A stretch of DNA of 64,000 bases from Ancylobacter sp. WKF20 (GCF_029760895.1 NZ_CP121679.1:2170001-2234000), one strand, 5' to 3'; shown: positions 25,460-34,486, numbered from the stretch's first letter. Notes: generated by a model from the letters alone, not told the origin. Numbers and translations are program-made.

Positions 25460-26473
25460 TCAGCCCTTGGAGGCCGTCAGCAACGGGCGGAACCGCTCGG
25501 CGAGTTCCACGAACTCCTTCGCCGATTCCTGGCAGGACGCGGCGTCGCCATACTGGATGAACTCCCAGGGCGTGCCGGCCTTCTCCGCCACCGTCTTGTA
25601 CTCCGGATCGGCGAAGACCTGCTGGAACGTGTCGGAGAGCTTCTTCACCCGGTCGGGATAGGCCTCGACCGCCTTGGTGTGGATGGCGATGGCGCGCTGG
25701 CCGGAGAGCGGGGGAATCTTGGTGCCGAGCGCCTGATTCACCGGCGGGGCATTGTTGGTCAGCTCCGGGGTCCGGTTGGTCTCGTTGAACACGGTGAGGA
25801 AGCGCGCCTGATCGCCGAGCCCCAGCGAGGAGGACAGGAAGGTCGCGCAACCATCGACCTCGCCGGTGATCGCCGCCGAACGAGCCGGCCCGCCGCCGCC
25901 ATAGGGGATCATGCGCACCTTCATGCCGGTGGCCTCCGCCAGCGCCAGCGCGCCGATGGTGGACGGGTGCGGCAGGCGGCTGGTGGAGAGGGTGATCTCG
26001 CGCTTCTTGCCCTCTTCGACCAGATCGCCAATGGTCTTGAACTTGCTGTTACCGGCAACCCAGATTACCGAATCATCGACATCCATGCTGCCGATATAGG
26101 TGAAATCTTCCGGGTACTTGTACTTGACCTTCTGGGTCGCGTACATGATCATTTCCGGCCCGATATTCCCAAAGAGAATATTGTAGGCATCCGGCTCACG
26201 CTTGGAGACGAAGACCTCGTAGCCGACCTGCCCGGAGGCGCCGGGGAAGTAGGAATACTCGAAATTGGCGCCGAGATACTTAGCCCAGATGCGATTGAAG
26301 GCGCGCGCCGCCTGATCGACGCCACCGCCCTCCCCGGTCGGGATCAGCACCTGCATGTTCTTGGTCGGGAACCCGTCGGCGGCCTGGGCGCGCGGGAGCG
26401 CGAGGCTCGGCCCGAGAGCCGCAAGGGCGCCCGCGCCGACGAGAATCTGACGACGATCGAAAGTGATGGTCAT
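25460..26473 (-). CDS. tctC: Tripartite tricarboxylate transporter substrate-binding protein
   Basis: 337 residues from the ATG at 26473, which has GGGAGGAAG just upstream. A twin-arginine-like leader (FDRRQILVGAGALAALGPSLALPRAQA) suggests Tat export. The mature part is a Bug/TctC-type binder: MQVLIPTGEGGGVDQAARAFNRIW replaces the common VPFPAGGGTD motif, then ANFEYSYFPGASGQVG. The divergence from ordinary Bug proteins, shared with a subset of Tct systems, may mean an unusual carboxylate. It is the first gene of the operon and divergent from the histidine kinase gene. Confidence 0.88.
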   Translation of the reverse strand: MTITFDRRQILVGAGALAALGPSLALPRAQAADGFPTKNMQVLIPTGEGGGVDQAARAFNRIWAKYLGANFEYSYFPGASGQVGYEVFVSKREPDAYNILFGNIGPEMIMYATQKVKYKYPEDFTYIGSMDVDDSVIWVAGNSKFKTIGDLVEEGKKREITLSTSRLPHPSTIGALALAEATGMKVRMIPYGGGGPARSAAITGEVDGCATFLSSSLGLGDQARFLTVFNETNRTPELTNNAPPVNQALGTKIPPLSGQRAIAIHTKAVEAYPDRVKKLSDTFQQVFADPEYKTVAEKAGTPWEFIQYGDAASCQESAKEFVELAERFRPLLTASKG

Positions 26474-26812
26474 TGGCTTCCTCCCGAGGCGCTGGACGCG
26501 CCGTGATCTTGCCGGACCGTTCACGGCCCGCCGGCTGGATCGAACCATACCGATTTTTATTTGGTTATATATTGGTTGAATTTGGAGTCAACCGTTTCGG
26601 CGCAAAACTGCCCTTCTCATGAGAACTGCGCCTGATAACGGGCCGCCTAAGCTGAACCAATGTGATATTGGTTTGGTCAATCTGGTATAAGGTGGGCCGC
26701 GAACATGGCGCGTTTCCCGCCTCTTTAGGGGGAACCGCCGCTGGCGGTGACATGTTAGGCTGGCAGCCGCGCCCTTATCGCTGCCGGGCGCGGCGGATAG
26801 GACGGGGGCCCG
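26474..26812. promoter_or_regulatory. Divergent tctC/histidine-kinase intergenic region with TTGGTT boxes
   Basis: A 339-bp gap, the longest in the window and unusually AT-rich. It holds a perfect inverted repeat AACCAAT-GTGAT-ATTGGTT (26655-26673) and TTGGTT direct repeats at 26561-26566 and 26572-26577. These are plausible operators over the two divergent promoters; the binding factor is unknown. Confidence 0.55.
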
Positions 26813-28423
26813 GTGCCGAACAAGGATGAGAGCGCGCTCGGCGCGGCGGTGCAGTCGCCGCTCGTCACCTCGCCGGCAAACGGCACCTGGATCGGCGTGG
26901 CGGTGGCGCTGTCGCTGCTGATTGTCGCCAGCTTCGCCCTGACCATGCCGTTTGCGCGGCTGCCGACCTATCACACGGAGATGCTGCTGCCCGCCTATGC
27001 GGCGGCGATCCTGCTGCTCGAACTCATCACCGCCGCGCTGCTCTTCGCGCTCTACAGCCTGCGCCGTTCGCCGGCGCTGCTCTGTCTCGCCTCGGGCTAT
27101 CTGTTCTCGGCCCTGCTGGTGCCGGCCTGGGCCATCTCCTTTCCCGGCGTGTTCACGGCCTACGGCATCGACATGGGCCTGCAGACCACGGCCGCCATCG
27201 CCGCGCTGCGCCGGATCGGTTTTCCGCTGTTCGTGCTCGCCTACGCGCTGGCCCCACGCGCGACGCGGGCCAGCACCGCCACCGGCCACCACATCGCCCT
27301 CAGCCTGACCCTCGTCCTCGGCGGCGCCGCGCTATTGCTGGCGGCAATCATCTCGGGGAGCGAGGCACTGCCGCTCTTCATGCGGGATAGCCGCAACGTC
27401 GCGACCCTCTGGCAGATCGTGCCGATCGCCGCCCTCAGCCTCTATCTGCTCGTCATCGCCCTGCTGCTCGCCCGCCGCCAGAGCCAGCTCGATATCTGGG
27501 TGGCGCTGGTGATGTTCTCGCTGGCGGTCGAGCTGCTGCTGATCTCTTTCCTCGGCGGGGGCGTGCGCCTCGGCGTCGGCTGGTGGGCCGGGCGGCTCTA
27601 CGGGCTGCTCGCCGCCTCCATCGTGCTGCTGGTGCTGCTGGTGGAGAGCACGCAGGTCTATGGCCGGCTGGCGCGCACCATTGCCGCCGAGCGGCGCCTG
27701 CGGCGCAGCCGGCTCACCGCCATGGAGGCGCTGTCGGCCTCCATCGCCCATGAGATCAACCAGCCGCTCACCAGCATGATCACCAACGCCAATGCCGGGC
27801 TGCGCTGGCTGGTGAAGAGCGAACCGCGCCTCGACCGGGCGGAGGCGGCGCTGCGCCACATCGTCGAGGACGGCCACCGCGCCAGCAGCATCGTCACCGG
27901 CATCCGCTCCATGTTCACCAAGGAGCTGCAGGAGCGTACCGAGCTTGACCTCAACGCCCTCGTCACCGCCGCGGTGGAGGCCGCCCGCTCGGAATCGACG
28001 CATGAGTTCATCGAGATCCGCGCCGTCCTCGCCGACGACCTGCCGCCGGTCATCGGCAATGCGGTGCAGCTCGGCCAGGTGTTGCGCAACCTGATCGAGA
28101 ACGCCATGGACGCGCTGCGCGGCAGCGGGACATGGCCGCGCCAGGTCGTGGTCCGCACCTGCCACCGCGACCCGGACGAGGTTCTGGTCAGCGTCGAGGA
28201 CAATGGGCCGGGCATCGCGCCCGAGGTGGCTCAGACCCTGTTCGACCCCTTCGTCTCCACCAAGCCGGGGGGCATGGGCATGGGGCTGATGTTCTGCCGC
28301 GCCGTGGTCGAGGCGCATGGCGGCCGGCTGTGGGCGACACCCACGCCGCCGGGCGGATCGACAGGCGCCGTCTTTCAATTCTCGCTGCCATCGGCCATCC
28401 TGCCGGCACATGACAACGCATAG
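26813..28423 (+). CDS. MASE4-domain sensor histidine kinase
   Basis: 536 residues from a GTG at 26813. Residues about 22-285 hold eight hydrophobic spans of the MASE4 type (LPAYAAAILLLELITAALLFALYSLRRSPALLCLASGYLFSALLVP). The H-box is SIAHEINQPLTSM with His313, followed by an ATPase with N-box LIENAMDALRG, G1 VEDNGPGIAP, F-box LFDPFVSTK and G2 GMGMGL. FixL/NtrB-like HPK4 subfamily. It starts 12 bp before the response regulator gene. The signal is unknown; being divergent from tctCBA, carboxylate sensing is a reasonable guess. Confidence 0.9.
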   Translation: MPNKDESALGAAVQSPLVTSPANGTWIGVAVALSLLIVASFALTMPFARLPTYHTEMLLPAYAAAILLLELITAALLFALYSLRRSPALLCLASGYLFSALLVPAWAISFPGVFTAYGIDMGLQTTAAIAALRRIGFPLFVLAYALAPRATRASTATGHHIALSLTLVLGGAALLLAAIISGSEALPLFMRDSRNVATLWQIVPIAALSLYLLVIALLLARRQSQLDIWVALVMFSLAVELLLISFLGGGVRLGVGWWAGRLYGLLAASIVLLVLLVESTQVYGRLARTIAAERRLRRSRLTAMEALSASIAHEINQPLTSMITNANAGLRWLVKSEPRLDRAEAALRHIVEDGHRASSIVTGIRSMFTKELQERTELDLNALVTAAVEAARSESTHEFIEIRAVLADDLPPVIGNAVQLGQVLRNLIENAMDALRGSGTWPRQVVVRTCHRDPDEVLVSVEDNGPGIAPEVAQTLFDPFVSTKPGGMGMGLMFCRAVVEAHGGRLWATPTPPGGSTGAVFQFSLPSAILPAHDNA

Positions 28424-28434
28424 GAGGTCGGGGA

Positions 28435-29067
28435 ATGACCCGGTCGATGGTCTATGTGGTGGATGACGACCGCTACGTGCTCGCCTCCCTCGAAAGCCTT
28501 CTGGCGTCGGAAGGCTATGAGGTGGCGACCTTCCAGTCCCCGCAGGCCTTTCTGGACGCCGAGAAGCCCGAGCGGCCGAGCTGTCTGGTGCTCGATGTGC
28601 GCCTGCGCGGTTCCAGCGGGCTGGAATTCCAGCGCGAGCTGCGCCGCCGGCAGATCGCGACGCCGGTGATCTTCATCACCGGCCATGGCGACGTGCCGAT
28701 GTCGGTCGCGGCGATGAAGGCCGGCGCCATCGAGTTCCTGATGAAGCCGTTCCGCGACCAGGATCTGCTCGACGCCGTGCATCAGGGCATCGAGCTCGAC
28801 CGCGCCCGCCGCGACAAGGACGCCACGCTGGCGGATCTGCGCCGCCGCTACAGCGCCATGACCCCGCGCGAGCGGGAAATCCTGCCGCTCGTCGCGAGCG
28901 GGCAGATGAACAAGCAGATCGCCTTCGGCCTCAATCTCAGCGAGGTGACGGTGAAGGTCCATCGTGCGCAGATCATGCAGAAGCTCAAGGCCCGCTCGCT
29001 GATCGAGCTGGTGCGCATCGCCGACCGGCTGGCCGAGGATGGCGGGCGCGATACCGCCAAGGCGTAG
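28435..29067 (+). CDS. FixJ/NarL-family response regulator
   Basis: 210 residues. The receiver domain keeps the acidic pocket (VVDDD), phospho-acceptor in CLVLDVRLRG, Thr in FITGHGDVPMSV and Lys in FLMKPF. The output domain is a LuxR-type HTH (SAMTPREREILPLVASGQMNKQIAFGLNLSEVTVKVHRAQIMQKLKARSLIELVRI). It is the cognate partner of the kinase at 26813-28423. It probably controls the tct operon or the hydrolase cluster downstream; neither is shown. Confidence 0.93.
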   Translation: MTRSMVYVVDDDRYVLASLESLLASEGYEVATFQSPQAFLDAEKPERPSCLVLDVRLRGSSGLEFQRELRRRQIATPVIFITGHGDVPMSVAAMKAGAIEFLMKPFRDQDLLDAVHQGIELDRARRDKDATLADLRRRYSAMTPREREILPLVASGQMNKQIAFGLNLSEVTVKVHRAQIMQKLKARSLIELVRIADRLAEDGGRDTAKA

Positions 29068-29160
29068 ACGGCTACCCCGGCGTATAGTTGCGGCGCGCCT
29101 TCACGCGCCTGATGCTGCTCACCGGCGGAATGTCGTCCGCCGCGGGGAGCCGCGAGGCAG

Positions 29161-29550
29161 ATGGCGCAGACGAGGCCCGGCAGCGACAGGCAGCGCGATC
29201 TCGTCGCCGTCCTCGACACCAGCCCGGCGCATCGGGCGGCCATTGCCGATCTCGTCGACGCGCTGGGCTTTGCCACCTGCACCTTCGCCACCCCCGCCGA
29301 TCTGCTCGCCTGCCCGTGGATCGCGGAGATCCGCGCCATTCTCAGCGAGATGCGGCTGCCCGGCATGACCGCGCTCGGCCTCTTGCACACGCTGCGCGGG
29401 CGGGGCCTGCCGGTGCCCGTCATCGTGATGGTCGGCTCGCCGGACGCGCCGACCGAGGCGCGCGCCCTGCAATATGGCGCGCTTGGCTATCTGCCGAAGC
29501 CGCTGGAGCCCGAGCGCCTGCTCGCCCTGCTCACCTCCTGCATGAGCTGA
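29161..29550 (+). CDS. Stand-alone pseudo-receiver protein with Asp-to-Glu change
   Basis: 129 residues, a single FixJ-like receiver without output domain. Alignment on RLPGM places Glu63 at the phospho-acceptor Asp; the conserved Thr becomes Val91, while Lys113 is kept (YLPKP). Only one acidic residue of the usual pair remains (VLDTS). A Glu there can mimic the phosphorylated form, so it may be a constitutively active or decoy receiver interacting with the kinase or the response regulator upstream. It lies 93 bp after the regulator gene on the same strand. Confidence 0.8.
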   Translation: MAQTRPGSDRQRDLVAVLDTSPAHRAAIADLVDALGFATCTFATPADLLACPWIAEIRAILSEMRLPGMTALGLLHTLRGRGLPVPVIVMVGSPDAPTEARALQYGALGYLPKPLEPERLLALLTSCMS

Positions 29551-29667
29551 GAGCGTGCGGCCGGCCTATCCTCAGGCGCTAGGCTCCCCCCTCCCCCGGA
29601 CAATTGTTGCCACCGCGTCTCGACTTCTACGGTCTGGCGTCGCCACGAGGATCCGAGGACGAGCCCC

Positions 29668-30321
29668 ATGCCCACCGCAACGCCCACCCCCGGCAAGGCG
29701 CTGATCGACGCGACCAATCATGTGCTGGTGATGATCGACTTCCAGTCGCAGATGTCCTTCGCCACCAAGTCGATCGACGCCGTGACCCTGCGCAACAATG
29801 CGGCGCTGATCTCGCACGCCGCCGCCGGCTTCAAGGTGCCGACCATCCTCACCACGGTCGCCGAGAAGAGCTTCTCCGGCCCGATGTTCAGCGAGATCAC
29901 CGAGGCTTTCCCCGGCCAGAAGCTGTTCGACCGTACCTCGATGAACACCTGGGAAGACGCCGCCGTCATCGACGAGGTGAACCGCATCGGCAAGGGCCGC
30001 ATCGTGCTCGCCGGCCTGTGGACCAGCGTCTGCATCGTCGGCCCGGCGCTCTCGGCGTTGCATCAGGGCTTCGAGGTCTATGTCATCGCCGATGCCTGCG
30101 GCGACGTCTCTGACGAGGCGCATGAGCGCGCCATGGAGCGGATGATCCATGCCGGCGTGCGGCCGATGACCTCGCTGCAATATCTGCTCGAACTCCAGCG
30201 CGACTGGGCCCGCACCGAGACCTATGAGCTGACCACCGGCATCGCCAAGAAATATGGCGGCGCCTACGGTCTCGGCATCATCTACGCCAAGACCATGTTC
30301 GGCGCTTCCGAGGGCCACTGA
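29668..30321 (+). CDS. Isochorismatase-family hydrolase (YcaC-like)
   Basis: 217 residues. The cysteine-hydrolase triad is visible: Asp24 in VMIDFQSQM, a basic residue in the central region, and Cys122 in LAGLWTSVCIVGPALSAL with the preceding cis-peptide loop. YcaC-like members are cytoplasmic hydrolases of unknown substrate. It is followed by a terminator at 30336, so it may be a separate transcript from the XapX gene. No clear ribosome site beyond GAGGATCCGAGGACG. Confidence 0.88.
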   Translation: MPTATPTPGKALIDATNHVLVMIDFQSQMSFATKSIDAVTLRNNAALISHAAAGFKVPTILTTVAEKSFSGPMFSEITEAFPGQKLFDRTSMNTWEDAAVIDEVNRIGKGRIVLAGLWTSVCIVGPALSALHQGFEVYVIADACGDVSDEAHERAMERMIHAGVRPMTSLQYLLELQRDWARTETYELTTGIAKKYGGAYGLGIIYAKTMFGASEGH

Positions 30322-30335
30322 TCCTCCGGGCACCT

Positions 30336-30370
30336 GCCGGCGCGGGTCTCGCGCCGGCTCCTTTCTTTCC
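30336..30370 (+). terminator. Intrinsic terminator after the isochorismatase gene
   Basis: Stem GCCGGCGC (30336-30343) with GCGCCGGC (30351-30358), 7-nt loop, followed by the pyrimidine-rich TCCTTTCTTTCC. Confidence 0.7.
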
Positions 30371-30389
30371 GGCACCCGGACATCCGCCG

Positions 30390-30662
30390 ATGAAGCTCTA
30401 TCTCGCCTCCCTCGCCGCCGGGGTGCTTGTCGGCATCGTCTACAGCCTCATGAATGTGCGCTCGCCGGCCCCGCCGGTCGTAGCGCTCATCGGGCTGCTC
30501 GGCATCCTCATCGGCGAGCAGATCGTGCCGGTGGCGCGCCATCTGTGGAAGGGCGACGGGCTGAAGGCGGCCATCGGCCTCGCCGATTGCTCGAACCATG
30601 TGCTCGGGCGCCTGCCCGGCCGCACGACGGACGCCGCCGACGATGCCGCACCCCGGAGCTGA
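30390..30662 (+). CDS. XapX-domain small membrane protein
   Basis: 90 residues. Two hydrophobic segments (LYLASLAAGVLVGIVYSLM and VVALIGLLGILIGEQIVPV) with the RSPAPPVVALIGLLGILIGEQ signature of XapX/DUF1427 proteins. The tail carries a Cys and is hydrophilic. It lies 6 bp before the amidohydrolase gene. XapX proteins are often beside hydrolases of the isochorismatase and amidohydrolase type; the role is not known, possibly a small membrane anchor or permease accessory. Confidence 0.85.
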   Translation: MKLYLASLAAGVLVGIVYSLMNVRSPAPPVVALIGLLGILIGEQIVPVARHLWKGDGLKAAIGLADCSNHVLGRLPGRTTDAADDAAPRS

Positions 30663-30668
30663 CCTCCC

Positions 30669-32627
30669 ATGGCCGGAACGCCCAGCCGCCGCACCTTCAT
30701 CGCCGGCGCCCTCGCCGCCGGCCTGCCGCCCCCCACCCATGCGGAGACGCCGCCCATGAACGTGCCCCTCACTGCCGACCTCGTGCTCATCAACGCCCGG
30801 GTGACGACACTCGACCGTTCGAACCCGCAAGCCGAAGCCGTGGCGGTGAAGGACGGCAAGGTGCTGCGCGCCGGCAGCAGGGTGGAGGTGATGGCACTCG
30901 CCGGCCCGGCGACGCAGACCATTGATGCCGGCGGGCGGCGCGTCATTCCCGGCCTGATCGACAGCCACATGCACATCATCCGCGGCGGGCTGAACTACAA
31001 TATGGAGCTGCGCTGGGACGGCGTGCGCTCGCTCGCCCACGCCATGGAGATGCTGAAGCGGCAGGTCGACAACACCCCGGCCCCGCAATGGGTGCGCGTG
31101 GTCGGCGGCTTCACCGAGCATCAGTTCGCCGAAAAGCGCCTGCCGACCATCGAGGAGATCAACGCGGTCGCGCCGGATACGCCGGTGTTCATCCTCCACC
31201 TCTATGACCGCGCCTTGCTGAACGCTGCCGCGCTGCGCGTGGTCGGCTACACCAAGGACACGCCGAACCCGCCGGGTGGCGAGATCGTGCGCGACGCGCG
31301 CGGCAACCCGACCGGCCTGCTGCTCGCCCAGCCCAACGCCACCATCCTCTATTCCACGCTGGCCAAGGGCCCGAAGCTGCCGCCGGACTACCAGAAGAAC
31401 TCCACCCGCCACTTCATGCGCGAGGTAAACCGGTTGGGCGTCACCGGCGTGATCGACGCCGGCGGCGGCTTCCAGAACTACCCGGACGATTACGCGATCA
31501 TCGAGGATCTGCACCGCGAGGGCGACCTCACCGTGCGCATCGCCTACAACCTGTTCACGCAGAAGCCGAAAGAGGAACTGGCGGACTTCACCCGCTGGTC
31601 GAAAGAGGTCACGCCCGGCCAGGGCGATGACCTCTACCGCGCCAATGGCGCCGGCGAGATGCTGGTCTACTCCGCCGCCGATTTCGAGGATTTTCGCGTC
31701 GAGCGGCCGGACATGCCGCCCTCCATGGAAGGCGATCTCGAACCGGTCATCCGGCTGCTGGCCGAGAACCGCTGGCCGTGGCGCCTTCACGCCACCTATA
31801 ACGAGACCATCTCCCGCGCGCTCGACGTGTTCGAAACGGTCAATCGCGACATCCCGCTCGACGGCATTCACTGGTTCTTCGACCACGCCGAGACCATTAC
31901 CGACTGCAATATCGAGCGCATCGCCGCGCTTGGCGGCGGCATCGCCGTGCAGCACCGCATGGCGTTTCAGGGCGAGTATTTCACCGAGCGCTATGGTCAT
32001 AAGGCCGCCGAGCGTACCCCGCCGATCCGCCGCATGCTCGATATGGGTGTCCCGGTGGGCGCCGGCACCGACGCCACGCGCGTCGCCTCCTACAACCCAT
32101 GGGTGTCGCTGTCCTGGCTGGTGACGGGCCGCACGCTGGGCGGGCTCGCGCTTTATCCCGCGTCGAACCGCCTCGACCGTGAAACCGCGTTGCGGCTGTG
32201 GACGGAGGCGAACACCTGGTTCTCCAACGAGCCGGGCAAAAAGGGGCAGATCGCGCCGGGCCAGCTCGCCGACCTCGTCGTGCTCAACGCCGATTACTTC
32301 ACCGTGCCGGAGGACGAGATCATCGACATCACGGCAGCGCTGACCCTGCTCGGCGGCCGGCCGGTCCATGGCGATGGGGATTTCGCCGATCTCGCCCCCG
32401 ACCTGCCGCCGGCCATGCCCGATTGGTCGCCGGTGCGGACCTTTGGCGGCTACCAGCAGCGAGCAGAGGCCAGCAAGCCGGGTAGCCGGTTCGCACGGCT
32501 GTGCGGCTGCGCCAATGACTGCGGCGTGCATGGCCACAATCATGCGGCGGCATGGGGCAGCAGCGTGCCGGCTTCGGATGCGGGCAGCTTCTGGGGCGCG
32601 CTCGGCTGCGCCTGCTGGGCCGTGTGA
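30669..32627 (+). CDS. YtcJ-like metal-dependent amidohydrolase with Tat-like leader and Cys-rich tail
   Basis: 652 residues. The leader SRRTFIAGALAAGLPPPTHA suggests Tat export, giving a periplasmic enzyme. The metal-site motif is GLIDSHMHIIRGG; later His ligands are in IHWFFDHAETI and VQHRMAFQ, and the acid is in GAGTDATRV, all of amidohydrolase family 3. The C-terminal LCGCANDCGVHGHNH and GALGCACWAV segments are Cys/His-rich and may bind a second metal. It would cleave an amide, urea or formamide-type bond. Downstream is an exporter of the MFS type. Confidence 0.87.
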   Translation: MAGTPSRRTFIAGALAAGLPPPTHAETPPMNVPLTADLVLINARVTTLDRSNPQAEAVAVKDGKVLRAGSRVEVMALAGPATQTIDAGGRRVIPGLIDSHMHIIRGGLNYNMELRWDGVRSLAHAMEMLKRQVDNTPAPQWVRVVGGFTEHQFAEKRLPTIEEINAVAPDTPVFILHLYDRALLNAAALRVVGYTKDTPNPPGGEIVRDARGNPTGLLLAQPNATILYSTLAKGPKLPPDYQKNSTRHFMREVNRLGVTGVIDAGGGFQNYPDDYAIIEDLHREGDLTVRIAYNLFTQKPKEELADFTRWSKEVTPGQGDDLYRANGAGEMLVYSAADFEDFRVERPDMPPSMEGDLEPVIRLLAENRWPWRLHATYNETISRALDVFETVNRDIPLDGIHWFFDHAETITDCNIERIAALGGGIAVQHRMAFQGEYFTERYGHKAAERTPPIRRMLDMGVPVGAGTDATRVASYNPWVSLSWLVTGRTLGGLALYPASNRLDRETALRLWTEANTWFSNEPGKKGQIAPGQLADLVVLNADYFTVPEDEIIDITAALTLLGGRPVHGDGDFADLAPDLPPAMPDWSPVRTFGGYQQRAEASKPGSRFARLCGCANDCGVHGHNHAAAWGSSVPASDAGSFWGALGCACWAV

Positions 32628-32644
32628 ACCGCAAAGGAACCGAC

Positions 32645-34255
32645 ATGAGCGAGCCAGAGACGGGCCAGCCGCCCCACGCCACCGCGCCCTCCCCCGGCAG
32701 CTTCGCCCCGCTGCGCCGGCCTGTCTTCGCCGTGCTCTGGGCGGCGACCGTGCTCGGCAATACCGGCACCTTCATGCGCGACGTGGCGAGCGCCTGGCTG
32801 GTCACCGACCTCTCGGCATCGCCGACCGCCGTCGCCGCCGTGCAGGCCGCCGGCATGCTGCCGATATTCCTGCTGGCGATCCCGGCGGGCGTGCTGTCGG
32901 ATATTCTCGACCGCCGCAAATTCCTGATCTTCATCCAGATCCTGCTCGGCGCGGTGAGCGCGACCTTGATGGTGCTCTCGGCCTCCGGGCTCGTCACCGT
33001 GTCCGCCCTCATCATGCTCACCTTCGTCGGCGGCATCGGCGCGGCGCTGATGGGGCCGACCTGGCAGTCGATAGTGCCCGAACTGGTGCCACGCGGCGAA
33101 CTCAAGAGCGCGGTGGCGCTCAACTCGCTCGGCATCAACATCGCCCGCTCCATCGGCCCGGCGGTGGGCGGCCTGCTGCTCGCCGCCTTCGGCGCGGCCG
33201 TGACCTATGGCGCGGATGTCGCGAGCTATTTCATCGTCGTCTCGGCGCTGCTGTGGTGGAAGCGCCCGGCGGCCACGCAGGATGAGCTGAGCGAACGTTT
33301 CGGCGGCGCCTTCCGCGCCGGGCTGCGCTATGCCCGCTCCAGTCGCGAGCTGCATGTCGTGCTCTTGCGTGCGGCGGTGTTCTTCGCCTTCGCCAGCGCG
33401 GTCTGGGCGCTGCTGCCGCTGGTGACGCGGGAGATCCTCCAGGGCGACGCGGCGTTCTACGGCATCCTGCTCGGCTCGGTCGGCGTCGGCGCCATCATCG
33501 GCGCGCTGCTGCTGCCGCGCCTGCGCGACCGGCTGAGCGCGGACGGGCTGATGCTCGCCGCCGCCATCGCCACGGCCGGCGCCTCCGCCGCGCTGGCGGC
33601 CGGCCCGCCCAAGGCGCTGGCGCTGGTCATCCTGATGGTGATGGGCGCCGCCTGGATCGTGGCGCTAACGACGCTCAACGCGACCGCGCAGGCGATCCTG
33701 CCCAACTGGGTGCGAGGGCGCGCGCTCGCCGTCTACCTCACCGTGTTCAATGGCGCGATGGCCGGCGGCAGCCTCGGCTGGGGTTTCATCGCGCAGGAGC
33801 TCGGGCTCGCCGGCACGCTGCTGGTTTCGGCGGCGGGACTTACCCTCACTGGCCTGATCGTCCACCGCATCGGCCTGCCCAAAGGCGAGGCGGACCTCGC
33901 GCCGTCCAACCACTGGCCCGAGCCGATCCTCGCCGAACCGGTGCCCGGCGACCGTGGCCCGGTGCTCGTCCAGATCGAGTATCGCATTGATTCTGAAGAC
34001 CGTTCCACCTTCCTCACCTCGCTCCGGCGCCTCGCCGACGCCCGCCGCCGCGACGGCGCCTACTCCTGGGGCGTGATGGAGGATGCGGCGGATCCGACCC
34101 TCGTCACCGAATGGTTCATGGTCGAATCCTGGGCCGAGCACCTCCGCCAGCATCATCGCGTGTCCCATGCGGATGCCGATGTGCAGGCGGCGATTCACGC
34201 CTTCCACCGCGACGCCGGCAAGCCGGTCGTGCGCCACCTCATCGCAATCGATTGA
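32645..34255 (+). CDS. MFS transporter (MFS_3/EntS-like) with C-terminal ferredoxin-like domain
   Basis: 536 residues from the ATG at 32645. The first about 410 residues give 12 spans: FAVLWAATVLGNTGTFMRDVASAWLVTDL and a DILDRRKFLI motif A variant, as in EntS-type exporters. Residues about 435-536 (PVLVQIEYRIDSEDRSTFLTSLRRLADARRRDGAYSWGV) form a soluble dimeric alpha-beta-barrel-like domain common in this Pfam family. It follows the amidohydrolase gene by 17 bp. Probable role: export of the amidohydrolase product or a related compound. Confidence 0.88.
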   Translation: MSEPETGQPPHATAPSPGSFAPLRRPVFAVLWAATVLGNTGTFMRDVASAWLVTDLSASPTAVAAVQAAGMLPIFLLAIPAGVLSDILDRRKFLIFIQILLGAVSATLMVLSASGLVTVSALIMLTFVGGIGAALMGPTWQSIVPELVPRGELKSAVALNSLGINIARSIGPAVGGLLLAAFGAAVTYGADVASYFIVVSALLWWKRPAATQDELSERFGGAFRAGLRYARSSRELHVVLLRAAVFFAFASAVWALLPLVTREILQGDAAFYGILLGSVGVGAIIGALLLPRLRDRLSADGLMLAAAIATAGASAALAAGPPKALALVILMVMGAAWIVALTTLNATAQAILPNWVRGRALAVYLTVFNGAMAGGSLGWGFIAQELGLAGTLLVSAAGLTLTGLIVHRIGLPKGEADLAPSNHWPEPILAEPVPGDRGPVLVQIEYRIDSEDRSTFLTSLRRLADARRRDGAYSWGVMEDAADPTLVTEWFMVESWAEHLRQHHRVSHADADVQAAIHAFHRDAGKPVVRHLIAID

Positions 34256-34417
34256 GCGGACTGGGTTTTTTCCTCCGCCGCGCGCCGCCCCCAAAGGTTA
34301 CCGCATGAAAAGCGCAGGGGCCGCTTGACACAGCCCGGTTTTCGCGCGAGCCTATTTTTACGGCGCTGAGCGAGGCTGCTCATGAAAGCGCCAACCCATT
34401 AGTGACATTTCCAGCGA

Positions 34418-34486
34418 ATGTGCATCACGATGCGCATCAGGCTGGTGGCAACGACGCCCGCGGCAGACCTGCCGACGGGCTTTTTT
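34418..34486 (+). promoter_or_regulatory. Leader with terminator upstream of amiC (candidate AmiR/ANTAR antitermination site)
   Basis: An intrinsic terminator, GCCCG-c-GGCA (34456-34465) with TGCC-ga-CGGGC (34470-34480) and T6 (34481-34486), ends only 15 bases before the amiC start, so reading must pass through it. Just upstream are an 8-bp hairpin (34418-34437) and a GGC-AACGAC-GCC hexaloop hairpin (34447-34458) whose loop has A1 and G4 as ANTAR targets do and shares bases with the terminator stem. The other part of the 246-bp gap (34256-34417) shows nothing firm. Confidence 0.65.

Noticed and set aside
34325..34358. TTGACA (34325-34330) with TATTTT (34353-34358) as a sigma-70 promoter for amiC
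   Set aside because: The spacer is 22 bp, too long for a normal promoter. A start site somewhere in 34256-34417 is still needed but I cannot place it.
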